Part shown: positions 32,256 through 42,737 of the stretch, piece by piece
Position numbering within the stretch: position 1 is the stretch's first letter
Layout: each line of letters begins with the position of its first letter
Origin: Doryteuthis pealeii
Taxonomy: Eukaryota; Mollusca; Cephalopoda; Myopsida; Loliginidae
DNA: 64,000 nucleotides
NCBI GenBank assembly: GCA_023376005.1
Contig: CM042142.1
Coordinates: forward strand, 51,587,111-51,651,110
Direction of reading: 5' to 3'
The notes under the pieces: generated by a model
Database searches by the model: none
Told to the model about the DNA's origin: nothing
The model's input: the letters and a program-made list of their open reading frames with translations, nothing else
Program-made: the position numbers and the translations under genes

Positions 32256-32737
32256 TTGAATTTTCTCCGTTGGAACCAGAACAATATATATATATATATA
32301 TATATAATATATATATATATAATATAAATATATATAATATATGGGGGGGGGTTAAACCATATAATTCTTAATTTCTAATAATTTCTCACAATTTCTTAAG
32401 CGAATTCAGAGTTTTTCTTTGCCTAGACTGGTGCCCATGAAGAGGGAGCAGGACGCCGTCAACTTTTCCATCATTGAGAAGATTCAGCAAGCTTGAGTTG
32501 ATGGTATGGCAAACCGGCGAGTTACCATCGATAAGTCAACTTATTCTCAGCAGATTAATCATAATTATGCTATCAAATCACCATCCGTTCGGATAATTGA
32601 TTTCGGAGAATTTTTTTACTCTTCCTCGTAGATGCAGAAATGAGAATGCTTACCTCGGTCACTAAAAAAAAACTTAAACCAAGAGTGGGGCCAACTTTAC
32701 TCTAATTATTTTCATTTAATCATCTACAGTAATTCTT

Positions 32738-33325
32738 GGTTAGTTAGTTGGCTGGATTTTATGGCAAGTCATCTTATGTTGGGTTATTTTATGCCAAAGA
32801 CTTTTTTTTTCATTCTTGATGGGTAGTCCAATTTTTTTAAACTCATTTTTAAAAACATATTTAAACTAATTTTTTCTATTGAACCCATGGATGGGACTCT
32901 AACTGGTACTACCACTCTAAATCTGTGTGGACCTGGGAGTAATGGTTATGAAGAGATACTCGACATTCCCCAGAGCTCCAGAACTGGAACTTCCCCTCCG
33001 ATAGAGTTCAACGTCATACCATACACCAAGACCCTCAGCGACCGTCTTTTAGTACTTATATGATAAAAAAGGGTTGGGGCTTGCCATGAGAGCAATAGTA
33101 TAGGACAATCATATAGGTGCTAGGGGCTTGACGTGACCAACCGGTTGATCGGAGGGCACCTCTCTGTCCGCCTGTCTAGCTTAAATAAAGCCAAAGGGAA
33201 GTATTGAATGTCATGGACTACTCAGCCACCAGGGTTCTATCCTCAAACATTCATAACCAAGAAGTGTCCCATTAAGGGGGTTATCCTCTGCAGAGGTCTA
33301 TTCTAAAGCCCTAGCCTACAGGGAT
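32738..33325 (-). mobile_element. Family R, near full length
   Basis: Plus text from TTAGTTGGCTGGATTTTATG to GCCCTAGCCTACAGGG contains every block of the family in order. It ends about 70 bp before the candidate exon at 33397. Confidence 0.75.
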
Positions 33326-33396
33326 GCAACAGCCCTTGCAATGCATTTGATATTAAAATGAATAATTTCGATTGTTTTATTTTTTATTTTTTGTAG

Positions 33397-33452
33397 AGAA
33401 TGATGGAAATAAAGCAACGCTTCCAAGAACAGCAAAGAACAGAAGGAACGCC
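33397..33452 (+). CDS. Candidate internal exon 2 of unknown gene
   Basis: A strong polypyrimidine tract (TTTTATTTTTTATTTTTTG) ends in TAG, and the donor is GTGAGT. Length is 56 bases. In phase with exon 1 frame one it reads RMMEIKQRFQEQQRTEGT, continuing the helix-like ERCLERMRQK. In the alternative phase it reads NDGNKATLPRTAKNRRNA. The acceptor is a TAG-AG tandem, so a 54-base version starting at 33399 is possible, and it would switch frames. I do not recognise the product. Confidence 0.5.
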
Positions 33453-33577
33453 GTGAGTATATTAAAAAAAAAATTTTTTTATATGAAATCGATTTCTGTA
33501 ACCGCGGGAAAATGATCATCTGTTGCTCTATTCTAAATCTAAGAAGAAACAATTTTTTTTTCATTATTCAGTTTATA

Positions 33578-34205
33578 TATGGCAATTCTGTCAAATCATC
33601 CGGGCCATGTCCACCCACCCCATCAATTTTCTGAAATTTTGTACAGTTGTATACTAGGTTTGGAATTAGACAATTCCCAAATTTGAGCTTCCAATTCGAA
33701 AAATTCGCCATGTTATGTCAATTTTAAACTCGAAACATTTGAGGAGGGTACAAATAATGTTCAATATATGTAGAATAATAATTTAAAAGGAAAAAGAAAT
33801 TATATGCAGTGCCACATTGTGATTTTTTTCACTTGTTGATCTTGCATTGAAAAAAATCAAAAATCCTTAATAACTTTAAAAGGGTTAATTTTATACCTAT
33901 TCTGATAACATTTTCGGATTTCTCAAGTCAGAAAGCTTCTAGAAGTCAATTTTCAGAAGTAGAGGAGCTCTAGAATCCATTTTATAGACAAGAAATAGAT
34001 TACAAAATGGCGCCAATTTTCTCACCCCTCCTCAAATGTTTCGAGTTTAAAATCGACATATCTCGGCGAATTTTTCGAATTGGAAGCTCAAATTTGGGGG
34101 ATTGTCTAATTCCAACCTAGTCTACAACTGTACAGAATTTCAGAAAAACTGAAGGGGTGGGTGACAATTTTATTTTTTTCTAGATGATTTGACATGGAAT
34201 TGCTC
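33578..34205. mobile_element. Fold-back element, ~180-bp inverted arms
   Basis: GGCAATTCTGTCAAATCATC at the left is matched by GATGATTTGACATGGAATTG at the right. Inside, CCAATTCGAAAAATTCGCC pairs with CGAATTTTTCGAATTGG and CTCGAAACATTTGAGGAGGG with CTCCTCAAATGTTTCGAG. ATATAT flanks both ends. The loop of about 260 bp has no coding. It abuts the LINE remnant at 34235. Confidence 0.7.
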
Positions 34206-34234
34206 ATATATATGTGTTGGCAACCTTCCGTCTA

Positions 34235-34590
34235 TATAAGACGATGGCGTAGTGTCCATTTTTTGTTTTGTTTGCCTTTGTTGTTTACCTACAGCTACGT
34301 GAGTGACTGAACAGACCGATCTTTGAATGGCAGTCTCTGGTACAGTCAATGCAATCAAAAGGTGATGCTTTCTGTAGGTGTTGGGGTGCTGTTGTCTCTC
34401 CTTCCCTTTAGCTCTGTTTTCTGTGGCGGCTTCTTTCCTCTCTTTTTCACTCCCTTTCGTTCCTTGTTTGACGAGGAGGCGCCAGGTCGCACGGTCTTCT
34501 GCACAAGCCTCCCATGTGTTTATATCGATGTGACATGTCTTCATGTCTCTCTTGCAGACATCTTTGTATCTTGCAGACATCTTTATATAT
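34235..34590 (-). pseudogene. LINE C-terminal remnant with zinc knuckle
   Basis: Minus strand: INTWEACAEDRATWRLLVKQ, then KGSEKERKEAATENRAKG, then after one frameshift PFDCIDCTRDCHSKIGLFSH and SRSCR. The Trp-x-x-x-Cys/Ala-x-Asp-Arg-x-x-Trp-Arg segment followed by a CxxC-H-x-H/C zinc knuckle is the standard tail of a group of invertebrate LINE polyproteins. Everything upstream is missing. Confidence 0.8.
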
Positions 34591-34798
34591 ATATACTTGA
34601 CAAAACATGACCCGTTGGGTCATCCATTCAGCTCTGGGTAGATAATTGAGATTAGGGAAAAGTGAGTTAGCAAAGTGGATACGGCCGGACAAAACATTAA
34701 AATTATTTTGTAAGCTTTCTAAGAAAGTGAATATATGACCTAATTTAAGCTATGGGGTGGCTGCTTGTGAAATTTAACATAGAAATACATTTCAAATT

Positions 34799-34800
<2 letters not shown>

Positions 34801-34850
<50 letters not shown>

Positions 34851-34865
34851 CTTCTCTTCTCTCCC
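34801..34865. repeat. TC microsatellite
   Basis: Pure TC run of about 45 bp with a degraded tail. The following 34870-35400 holds only an AAT/TA-rich array near 35128-35190. Confidence 0.85.
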
Positions 34866-35404
34866 AGAGAAACTAACATTATATACCAGGAGGTAATCAA
34901 GAAATACATGGGAAGAAAGTGATAGGCAGAAAGTAAAATCAGAGATTGGTCAGTTTTTGACTCAATTGCAAATTACGACGAATTAGAACCAATCAAAACG
35001 GAACTTTTTCAAGCATGATTCAATCCTAAAAGTAAAGAATAATTTAGTATAACTTTCGTGTCATTAAACTAAACAGTAAAAAAGCCTTTAGGAAACAAAA
35101 GTTGATTCATTCAGCTTTAGTATATAATAATAATAATAATAATATAATATAATAATAATATATATATATATATATTATATTATTATATATATATTATTTT
35201 TCATTATTATAAATATAAAAAATATTTCACAAAATTATTTTAGGGAAGCGCCACAAATTACATATAGCTTAGGGCCTCAATAGTGAAAATCCGGCCTTGC
35301 AGAGCAAACCCTTTTTTATTTGAAGGGGGTAACTTTAGAAGATACGAGGCGTTTCCCCTCCCTATGAAAGACGGTTTGAAATGTAGGTAATTACCCACCC
35401 TATT

Positions 35405-35520
35405 CATCACGAGTAGTATGTGGCACAAGGTCGCAAGTATGGGGTATCCAACGAAGATAGAACTCCCTATTCTATCGAAATATATCAACGAGACTAGCTT
35501 GTTAATCATTTCACCACGAT
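35405..35520 (-). repeat. SINE-C-like fragment
   Basis: Shares TGTGGCACAAGG and the tRNA-like GATTAACAAGCTAGTC (reverse) with 75-185. A minus-strand open frame across it is not supported. Confidence 0.4.
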
Positions 35521-35566
35521 CAGACACCTTGCGTGTGTATAGGTATCGTACCATATACATATTTAG

Positions 35567-35805
35567 CAACCCCTCCGCACCAGCAGGATATAACACATGG
35601 TCGATTTCTTATGCGGAGTTTAACAGGTTTGAATTCAGAGGTTTCCATCTCTTAGACCAGTAACCATACCAAGGTTAAAGAGCCCAGTCTGCCCTACTAT
35701 TTATCCATAGCTGGAGTGAGAGTAGTTGGTTTCGTAACTCTCCTGGAAGTATTAGCGCTATGTGAAATGCAAATAGCGCGTACAGGATTTCGCCATACGT
35801 CTCCA
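35567..35805 (-). mobile_element. SINE-B, 5-prime end lost
   Basis: Plus text GCAACCCCTCCGCACCAGCA to TGTGAAATGCAAATAGCGC is the SINE-B body in reverse. The tRNA-like head is cut at AGGATTTCGCC. Confidence 0.75.
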
Positions 35806-35814
35806 ATCAATATT

Positions 35815-36145
35815 AATTAGTGTTATTCGGACTATTGTCCCATCTTCATTGTTATTTGTACCAAACGTTTCAGCCGATTACCCTCCGGCCTTCTTCAGGT
35901 ATTTCTTGTCGACTCGGGAACCTTCTCGGACTCGGGAACCTTCTTTTCGAACTCGGGAACTTTCTTGTCGTATTCGGGAGCCATCACACAAGACAAGAAA
36001 GTTCCCGAGTTCGAAAAGAAGGTTCCCGAGTCCGAGAGGTTCCGGTCCGACAAGAAAATACCTGGAAGAAGGCCGGAGGGTATATCGGCCGAAACGTGGT
36101 ACAATAACAATGAAGATGGGGGACATTAGTCCGAATAACACTAAT
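35815..36145. repeat. Palindrome with hammerhead-like cores
   Basis: Arms of about 150 bp: GTGTTATTCGGACTATTGTC is mirrored by GACATTAGTCCGAATAACAC. Each arm holds three direct copies of a CGAACTCGGGAACTTTCTT-like unit. Minus 35867-35898 reads CTGAAGA, a GCCG/CGGC hairpin, GAAAC, then a loop and GGTA. The right arm (36062-36095, plus) reads CTGGAAGA, GGCCG/CGGCC, GAAACGTGGTA. CTGANGA, stem II, GAAAC and a 2-bp stem III with a GTA site fit a hammerhead, but no stem I pairing is present. Four overlapping open frames are repeat translations. Confidence 0.65.
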
Positions 36146-36199
36146 AATACTAATCTTCCAGCCTCATCCTCAAACATTCAGAGAAATAGTCTCCAATCA

Positions 36200-36450
36200 A
36201 TTCATCATGTAGGTTCTAGGCCTTGATGTAACTCGCTGATTGATCGAAGAGAGTCTCTCCGACCACCCGTCTAGCTCAAGTAAGGACCAAAGTGGATTTT
36301 TGCATGTTATAGACTGTTTAGCCACCAAGAATCCGTGCTTAAGTATCACGAGTTGCCATCTACAGCCGTCAGGTGGGTTGGAGTCTTATCTCTCTGCAGA
36401 GGTGCAGCCGGTGTATTCTACAACCCTAGACGACAGGGCCGTTGATGTTC
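36200..36450 (-). mobile_element. Family R, 5-prime half
   Basis: Plus text GTAGGTTCTAGGCCTTGATG to CCCTAGACGACAGGGCC. Only the 5-prime half of R is present, unlike the usual 5-prime-truncated copies. Confidence 0.65.
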
Positions 36451-36797
36451 ACAAAGAAATGCAGAAAAAAAATAGTGGATCAATAAATGTCTTGGAAAAA
36501 AGAAGAATTCAAAAACAAAATAAATCATTGCTTAATTTTAACCTAAGATTCAGCGTTTGTAATTAAAGTTATTGACTGTCTGGTCTTAACGATTTATGAG
36601 AGAAATTAGATTTTAGGGCGGGGATTACAATGGCTCAGAGATTAAACTAAGAATAATTAGAGAACGTCTGTATATTAATTGCTATATTCCCAACTGAACT
36701 CCATTTTCACATTAAAAAACAAAAAACAAAACAAAACTTTTAACCGCCCATATTAAAAGTTTTATGCATTATAGGACATTATTTTAAATTATTTTTA

Positions 36798-37672
36798 CTA
36801 GTAAGGATATACACCCTCCGAGTGTAAGTATTTTAGCTTTAATGTAATTAACTATATTAAATTTTTAAAAAACTAATGAAATTGAATAAGAACGCATATA
36901 AAAAGTTCACACTTATTTTGATTATATTTTTATTAGTTTCTCTATAAAAAAATAAATTAAAAAAATCATTCCATTATGGCAAGCCCCACCCCTTTTTATC
37001 ATATGGATGCTAGAAGGCGGTGGCTGCGAGTCTACATGTCCTGGGAATGACGTTAAACTCTGATAGTTAGGTTCCAGTTCTGGAGGTTTGGGGAATGTGG
37101 AGCACCCCTTCATCACCATTGCTCCCTGGTCCACTCTGACCCGGAGTGGTAGTACCTGTTAGGGTCCCATCTATGGGTTAAATAGAAAAATGTATTTATA
37201 AAAAAATTGTATTATCCATTAAGAATTGATTTATTTCAAAACTCTATCGGCATTAAATGACCCACTGAGGTTGATATGCCGTAAAACAAACTAAACCAAA
37301 AAAAAATCATTAATAGGATTGAGTTTAATATGTTGGAGAATAAAACAATAATATTAGAGAACAATAACACCAAGAAATTAATTATTAAACCCATTTTTGT
37401 TAAAACCAGTATGCAAATTAACTACATCATATATTCTGTAAATCTTTATTTATTAGTGATATATGACACGTTGTATGATTTTAAATGCGCTAATAATAAG
37501 GGCTGTTTTGAGGCGAATCTAACTCAAATTTTCATAGAAACATCGTTAATAAATAAGATTTATTCTAGATATTAATGATTTTGACTATAAATTAAATACT
37601 CATTGATAAACTTAGGTAATTCCTGAGGGTATGCTGGCGAAGGCAATGACGTAGTTTCAGTTACAGACATAA
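36798..37672 (-). mobile_element. Helitron H1 with nested R
   Basis: Minus-strand 3-prime end ACACTCGGAGGGTGT hairpin then TCCTTACTAG followed by T. The body continues beyond the nested R to GTAGTTTCAGTTACAGACAT, where the 5-prime terminus is lost. After removing 36971-37301 it matches the other H1 copies. Confidence 0.7.
36971..37301 (+). mobile_element. Family R inserted in Helitron, with TSD
   Basis: A 331-bp 5-prime-truncated R copy, from CCATTATGGCAAGCCCCACC to ATGCCGTAAAACAAACTAAA. It is flanked by the direct repeat AAAAATCATT (36961-36970 and 37302-37311). A perfect 10-bp target duplication and 5-prime truncation indicate retrotransposition. Confidence 0.85.
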
Positions 37673-37819
37673 AACAAAACAACCAATTAACCAACCACGC
37701 TGAGAGCAAAGGTTCCCGCTTGATTACCGAAGTTAAGCAGAGATTAATCTGTTCAATACTTAATAGGGCAACAGCAGGTACTGTAAATAACCAGACTCCT
37801 TTATCACAATGATCTGGCA

Positions 37820-38035
37820 TGATTCGACATTAAATGATCCGAAAAGGGTTGATATGCCGTAAAAAAAAAACAAAAAAACAACCAGCTATGGGTAAATAGC
37901 AAGGCAGACTAGGCTTTTCAAACATTGGTATGACAAAGTCTAGAAGAAAAACTCTGAATTCAAACCTGTTAAACTCCGCTTAAAAATTGACCTTATGCCA
38001 CATCCTACTCGTGCGGAGGGATTTATAAATAAATA
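37820..38035 (+). mobile_element. R tail fragment followed by SINE-B 3-prime half
   Basis: AAAAGGGTTGATATGCCGTA (R tail, about 37845-37862) is followed by the SINE-B body CAGCTATGGGTAAATAGCAA to CCTACTCGTGCGGAGGGATT. The SINE head is missing. Confidence 0.65.
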
Positions 38036-38054
38036 CATATAGTTGTAAGTAAAG

Positions 38055-38300
38055 TTGGCGCAGTGGCCTATTGTCAGTATCAGCCACAGAGCAAAGGAGT
38101 CTATCCCATTTTCGCTAGCGCGAGATCAGGGGGATTGTTTTGCTGATGTGGAGTGCCACACATACCGTCAGCTCTTCGCGTCACCACAAAAATCAGATTA
38201 GCCAAGCTGTGCAACTCATCTGCTGAGTTGGTGAGGACCGGTATCGAACCCGGAATTTTGCGATTCCTTCGCGCATGTTCTACAGTCTGATTCCGGCACC
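38055..38300 (-). mobile_element. SINE-A
   Basis: Plus text AGTTGGCGCAGTGGCCTATT, CACATACCGTCAGCTCTTCG and GACCGGTATCGAACCCGGAA (B box, reverse), ending ATGTTCTACAGTCTGATTCC. The A box is diverged. Confidence 0.75.
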
Positions 38301-38392
38301 ATGAATACATATAACGTAATTTATCTATCTGTTTATTGTTTTCTCACGGTTCCTCAGACCTGCTAAGAGCGATGGCCGATAGGGACAGATTA

Positions 38393-38400
38393 CGAGAGAG

Positions 38401-38441
<41 letters not shown>

Positions 38442-38473
38442 TCAAGCGAATCCGTGCTATCAGCACCACTTGA
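38393..38473. repeat. GA microsatellite plus conserved hairpin
   Basis: A GA array ends directly in TCAAG, CGAATCC, GTGCT, ATC, AGCAC, CA, CTTGA at 38442-38473. TCAAG/CTTGA and GTGCT/AGCAC are nested inverted repeats. The same hairpin follows the CA array at 50833 and the GA array at 51067. Confidence 0.7.
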
Positions 38474-38514
38474 TGATGATGATGGAATTATATAATTAAA
38501 TTGTTTTGTTTCCT

Positions 38515-38835
38515 AACTTTGGTTTGGTGGATTTTACAGCATGTTAACCTTTGACATTTTTGCTTTATTCATTCGTGTTGGCTATTCAATTTCTTTAAAA
38601 CCATTTTCTTAAACATTTTTTTCAAACTTATTTAAAAAAAATCTATTTAACCTATAGATGGGGCCCTAACAGGTACTACCACTCCCGGTCAGAGTGAACC
38701 TGGGAGTTATGTCGATGAAGGGTCACCCCATACTCCCCAGAGCTCAAGAATTATAACCCACAGTCAACAGGTGGCCTCACTGGAGGGGTCTTGCCGTAGG
38801 TGTATTCTACAGTCCCACCCGATAGGGCCAGTCAA
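38515..38835 (-). mobile_element. Family R with internal deletion
   Basis: Plus text GGTGGATTTTACAGCATGTT to CAAGAATTATAACCCAC. It then jumps to AGGTGGCCTCACTGGAGGGG and CCCACCCGATAGGGCC, so the middle of R is deleted. Confidence 0.65.
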
Positions 38836-38854
38836 AGTCAAAATAAAATGGTGT

Positions 38855-39919
38855 TGTTACATAATCTATGCGGTTGCATAAAATTATATTCAACCCCCTG
38901 TATTTCTAAAGGGATGGCCCTTTTCATATCACGGGCGGGACTTTCCATGGAATAGTACAGAAAGCCCGCAAAATACGTGAAGTCACGTGGGACCTGGTTG
39001 AGTCCTCAGTTTTCAGTTTGACGTCGGGCAGAGAAGATGTGCTGCATTAACTGGAACTCACTGCATACGCGCGCTATGTTAGTCAGATGTTAGTTACATG
39101 AAATATTTAGATAAGTAAATAAAACGCTTAAGAAAATAACATAGTGTTGTGGCTGGTGAATGTCTTGGTAACAAGACTGATCTAGAAGAAGAAATGAGTT
39201 AAGTGCGAACGACCACCAAGAGAAGTCCAGACGCTAGAACAGATGTTAGAAGAAGACGTAAGATAGAAAAGACGTCAGAAGAAGAATAGAAGAAGTAAGT
39301 AAAGAAGGTTTGGTTTGTTTGTTTTGTTTTACGGCATATCAACCTCAGTGGGTCATTTAATGCCGATAAAGTTTTGAAATAAATCAATTCTTAATGGATA
39401 ATACAATTTTTTTATAAATACATTTTTCTATTTAACCAATAGATGGGACCCTAACAGGTACTACCACTCCGGGTCAGAGTGGACCAGGGAGAAATGGTGA
39501 TGAAGGGGTGCTCCACATTCCCCAAACCTCCAAAACTGGAACCTCACCATCAGATAGAGTTTAACGTCATTCCCAGGATATGTAGACCCGCAGCCACCGC
39601 CTTCTAGCACCCATATGATAAAAAGGGGTTGGGGCTTGCCATAAGGGCAATAGGGTTGGGGCAATCATATAGGTGCTAGGGCTTGACGTGACCAGCCGAT
39701 TGATCAGAGGGGGCTCTCCGACCGACCGTCTAGCCCAAGATAGGGCCAAAGTGGAGTATTGCATGTCATGAACTGCTCATCCACCTGGGCTCTATCCTTA
39801 AGCATCACGGGTCGCCACCCACGACCAACAAGGGGGGAGTCTTACCCCTCTGCAGAAGTGCGGTCGGTGCATTCTAACGCCCCAGCCGACAGGGCGGAAG
39901 TAAAGAAGGGTATACAACA
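38855..39919 (+). mobile_element. Solo LTR split by family R
   Basis: Starts TGTTACATAATCTATGC and ends GGGTATACAACA, matching the solo LTR at 59736-60177 throughout once the R insert at 39309-39898 is removed. It contains GTAAATAAAAC, a possible poly(A) signal. The flanks GTGT and GTTG are not an exact duplication. No internal retrotransposon sequence is attached. Confidence 0.7.
39309..39898 (-). mobile_element. Family R, complete reference copy
   Basis: This 590-bp element is delimited by the direct repeat AGTAAAGAAGG (39298-39308 and 39899-39909), so both ends are defined. On its own (minus) strand it starts CTTCCGCCCTGTCGGCTGGG and ends GCCGTAAAACAAAACAAACC. Other copies end in CCAACCAACC tails. 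No open frame is shared between copies, and no A/B boxes were recognised. It is therefore a non-coding retroelement of unknown class, possibly derived from a LINE 3-prime end. The window holds over 20 copies on both strands, mostly 5-prime-truncated. Confidence 0.85.
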
Positions 39920-40530
39920 GTTGTTAAAAAGAATAAATCCAAATTTTAAAAATGAACAATTCCAAATAATGAAAATAGAATTTTGGAAAATGATAAAATG
40001 ACTTTCTCAGCAGGCGCCCTGGTTATTTGCAAATTATCTCTGTTAGTTAGAAATACTTGAAACCATATAACTGTGTACAAACAAATGGCTATTATCAAAC
40101 AGAAATAATTACTTAAAACCATATAATTATTTGTAGTCGATAATAATACTTAAAACCATGCAAATTATTTGTATCAGATAGAAATACTTGAAACCTGGCA
40201 CAAGGCCTCGATTATATGGTGCCCACTACACGATAGTAATGGTTTGCTAGACTCGCTCGCTAAATATGACCAAACAACGAGCCGCCAATGTAATCTCTGA
40301 TATATAAATGAAGAGAATATTATTTTCTATGAAATATGGTTGTCTATTAAATCGGCAGCCATGACACATAGCTCCGTTAGCTGCATGAGTTAAACAAGAG
40401 CCAAATCGTTGCATAATTAGTATAAGTATTTGTAAGCCATGTTTTGTGTTTGAGACAGAAAGCTCATTACCGGATATAACCACGAAATATGACTCCAATA
40501 TTGGAGAAGGCTAGCTTTTCCGACGCCACA
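39920..40530. other. No recognisable feature
   Basis: Contains three spaced direct repeats of AAACCATATAATT-like text followed by ATTTGTA (40060-40200), a degenerate local duplication. Nothing else recognised. Confidence 0.45.
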
Positions 40531-40531
40531 G

Positions 40532-40640
40532 ATACCGTGTTTCCCCGAAAATAAGACCTACCTGCAAAATAAGACCTAGTATGATTTTTCAGGATGATTT
40601 TAATAAAAGCCCTCCCCTTCAAAATAAGCCCTGTGATTGT
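40532..40640 (+). mobile_element. MITE terminal fragment
   Basis: GATACCGTGTTTCCCCGAAA followed by ATAAGACCTACCTGC and ATGATTTTTCAGGATGATTT. A second, more complete copy begins at 40937. The right part is replaced by SINE-B. Confidence 0.6.
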
Positions 40641-40857
40641 AAAAGTTTTCTTTCTAGCTTGGTTACGTAGCCACGGTTAAAGAGCCCAGTCTACCCTACT
40701 TTTTACCCATAGCTGCAGGGAGAGTAGCTGGATGCGTACCTTTCTCAAGGGTATTAGTGCTATGTGAAATGCAAACAGCCTTATCCAGAATTTGAACTTG
40801 GGTCGACGAGTCCATTTCCTACAACTCTAACCATTACACTACGCGCTTCCCTAAGCT
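40640..40857 (-). mobile_element. SINE-B
   Basis: Plus text AAAGAGCCCAGTCTACCCTA to CATTACACTACGCGCTTCC, with GAATTTGAACTTGGG as the B box region. The 3-prime end is truncated at TTTCTTTCTAGCTTGGTTA. Confidence 0.8.
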
Positions 40858-40936
40858 TATATATTTATTCATCAAGTTTACCTTAGTCTGACACAAGGCC
40901 AGAAATGCAGGGTATTCAGTAAGAATCGAATTTCCT

Positions 40937-41303
40937 AGATACCGTGTTTCCCCGAAAAATAGACCTACCTGCAAAATAAGACCTGGCATGATTTTTCAGG
41001 ATGATTTTAATAAAAGCCCCCCCCTCCCCTTCAAAATAAAGCTCTAGCTGAGAGCGGCAGACAGACGAAATAAACATTCTTCACAATCAAATTATGCGAT
41101 GCAAACACTCATCTTCGTCAATGATCAAATGTAGATCGTTTTTCGTAATTTCGGTTTATTTGAAAATTTCATAATTTCCTACTTCGTAATGTCGTTTTCC
41201 GATATGTGAATAATAAGATATCCCGAGAAAATAAGCTCTAGAGTTATTCGGGGTGAAAATTAATATAAGCCCGCTCTTATTTTTTGAAAAAAAAAAAACA
41301 CGT
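40937..41303. mobile_element. MITE with GTGTTTCCCCGAAAA terminal repeats
   Basis: The left end ACCGTGTTTCCCCGAAAAA is matched at the right by TTATTTTTTGAAAA and AAACACGT in inverse orientation. AAAATAAGCTCTAGAG and TTAATATAAGCCCGCTC are typical internal text of this widespread DNA-transposon MITE group, which I cannot place in a superfamily with certainty. Confidence 0.55.
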
Positions 41304-41394
41304 TGGCTTGTTACTTGGCTGAAACTTGTTAATTAACCCCCCCCCCCAAAAAAAAAAAAGAAAGAAAAAAGAAAGAAAGATATAGCAATAAGGA

Positions 41395-41835
41395 GTTATC
41401 ATCAAGATACGCACTCCCTAATTTTCAGCATTTTTTAAACGAATACTCTCTTCAATTTAGCAGCAGGACCCAGCCTTGTACGCTTTTTTATCTGCTTTTT
41501 TCTTCATGAAAATAAACTTTTTTTCATCTGAATTCTTGAATATTTTATTTTGTCTTCAATTCACCAAAAAAGTTTTCAAATTCTATTATTGAAAAAAAAA
41601 AAAAAAAGAAAAGAAAAGAAAGTTCATTGAGACATGTTTATGAAAAATGCCTAAAATGATTTATTGTAAAAGAAGATTATTTAAGAATTCAGATGAAAAG
41701 CAATAAGTTTATTTTCCCCAAAAAGGCAGATCAGCAGAACGTACGAGGCTGGCCACTGGTTAATTTAAGGGGAACATTCCTTAAAAAAAAAATGCTGAAA
41801 AATTCGAGAATAGGTATCTTCAAAATAACCCAGTA
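41395..41835. repeat. Fold-back, ~150-bp imperfect arms
   Basis: AAGATACGCACTCCCTAATT and ATCTGAATTCTTGAATA on the left face AAGAATTCAGATGAAAAGC and AATTCGAGAATAGGTATCTT on the right, around a poly-A/GAAA loop at 41590. Confidence 0.6.
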
Positions 41836-41869
41836 ACGATATTATTTGTCTGAATGTTTTAAATGAGGC

Positions 41870-42075
41870 TTGATAATTTGTATTATTAAGATTTTGTTGA
41901 CTGTTGTCCTCATCTCTATTGTTGTATACACAACATAATGGTTAACTGAATAAGAATAATCTACTCCAAAGCTTGATAATTTGTATTATTAAGATTTTGT
42001 TGACTGTTGTCCTCATCTTTATTGTTGTATACACAACATAATGGTTAACTGAATAAGAATAATCTACCCCAATGG
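41870..42075. repeat. 103-bp tandem duplication
   Basis: GCTTGATAATTTGTATTATT through AACTGAATAAGAATAATCTA occurs twice head to tail with only two or three differences. It includes GACTGTTGTCCTCATCT, the arm-end motif of the palindromes at 23395 and 35815. Fragments of that palindrome family continue to about 42175. Confidence 0.75.
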
Positions 42076-42384
42076 ATTAAATAAGGGCTCATGATTCCGA
42101 CAAGAGGGTTCCTGAGTTCGACAAGAAGCACCTGAAAAGACCGGAGAGTACATAGGCGAAAAGTTGCGTCATAACCTGCCCAGTCACCAAAATTACGTTT
42201 TTGATCATCACAGTTGCCACCCACGGGCAACAGATTCAACAATGGTGCAGTCGGTGTATTCCTCTGTCCCAACCATCAGGTTGGATCAAACAAAGAAAAA
42301 ATTACCCTATCCCCCTAAAAAATATGAAGGTCACGTAGTTTCTTTTATATACATAGATATACGTTTTTTAAGCTATATTTAAAT

Positions 42385-42695
42385 GTCCTGGGTAAGACGT
42401 TAAACTGCATCTAACGCTGAAGATCTAATTTTGGAGCTTTGGATAGTGTGGAGTACCCCTTCATAGCCATTACTCCCAGGCCCACTCTTGGTTCGGAGTG
42501 GTAGAACCATTTAGGGTTCCATCTATAGGTTAAATGGAAAAGTCAGTTTAAAAAATGTGTTCAATTTTTTTTAATTGAATACACATTAAAAATAAAAAAA
42601 ACAAAAGGTCTTCGGCAGAAAATAACCCAACAAGGATTAACATGCTGTAAAATCAACCAACCAACCAACCAACCAACCAGCCAGCCAGCCAAAAT
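42385..42695 (+). mobile_element. Family R, 3-prime part with long CCAA tail
   Basis: GTCCTGGGTAAGACGTTAAA to ACATGCTGTAAAATCAACC, then an (AACC)n(AGCC)n tail to 42690. The clean four-base tail supports a retrotransposon 3-prime end. It stops about 40 bp before the exon at 42738. Confidence 0.75.
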
Positions 42696-42737
42696 CATGT
42701 TCAAAATTTTAAAGCGAGTTCCTATTTTATATTTCAG

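Noticed and set aside
34323..34610. 95-residue plus frame with signal-like hydrophobic start
   Set aside because: It is antisense to the LINE zinc-knuckle tail, which has clear family motifs on the minus strand.
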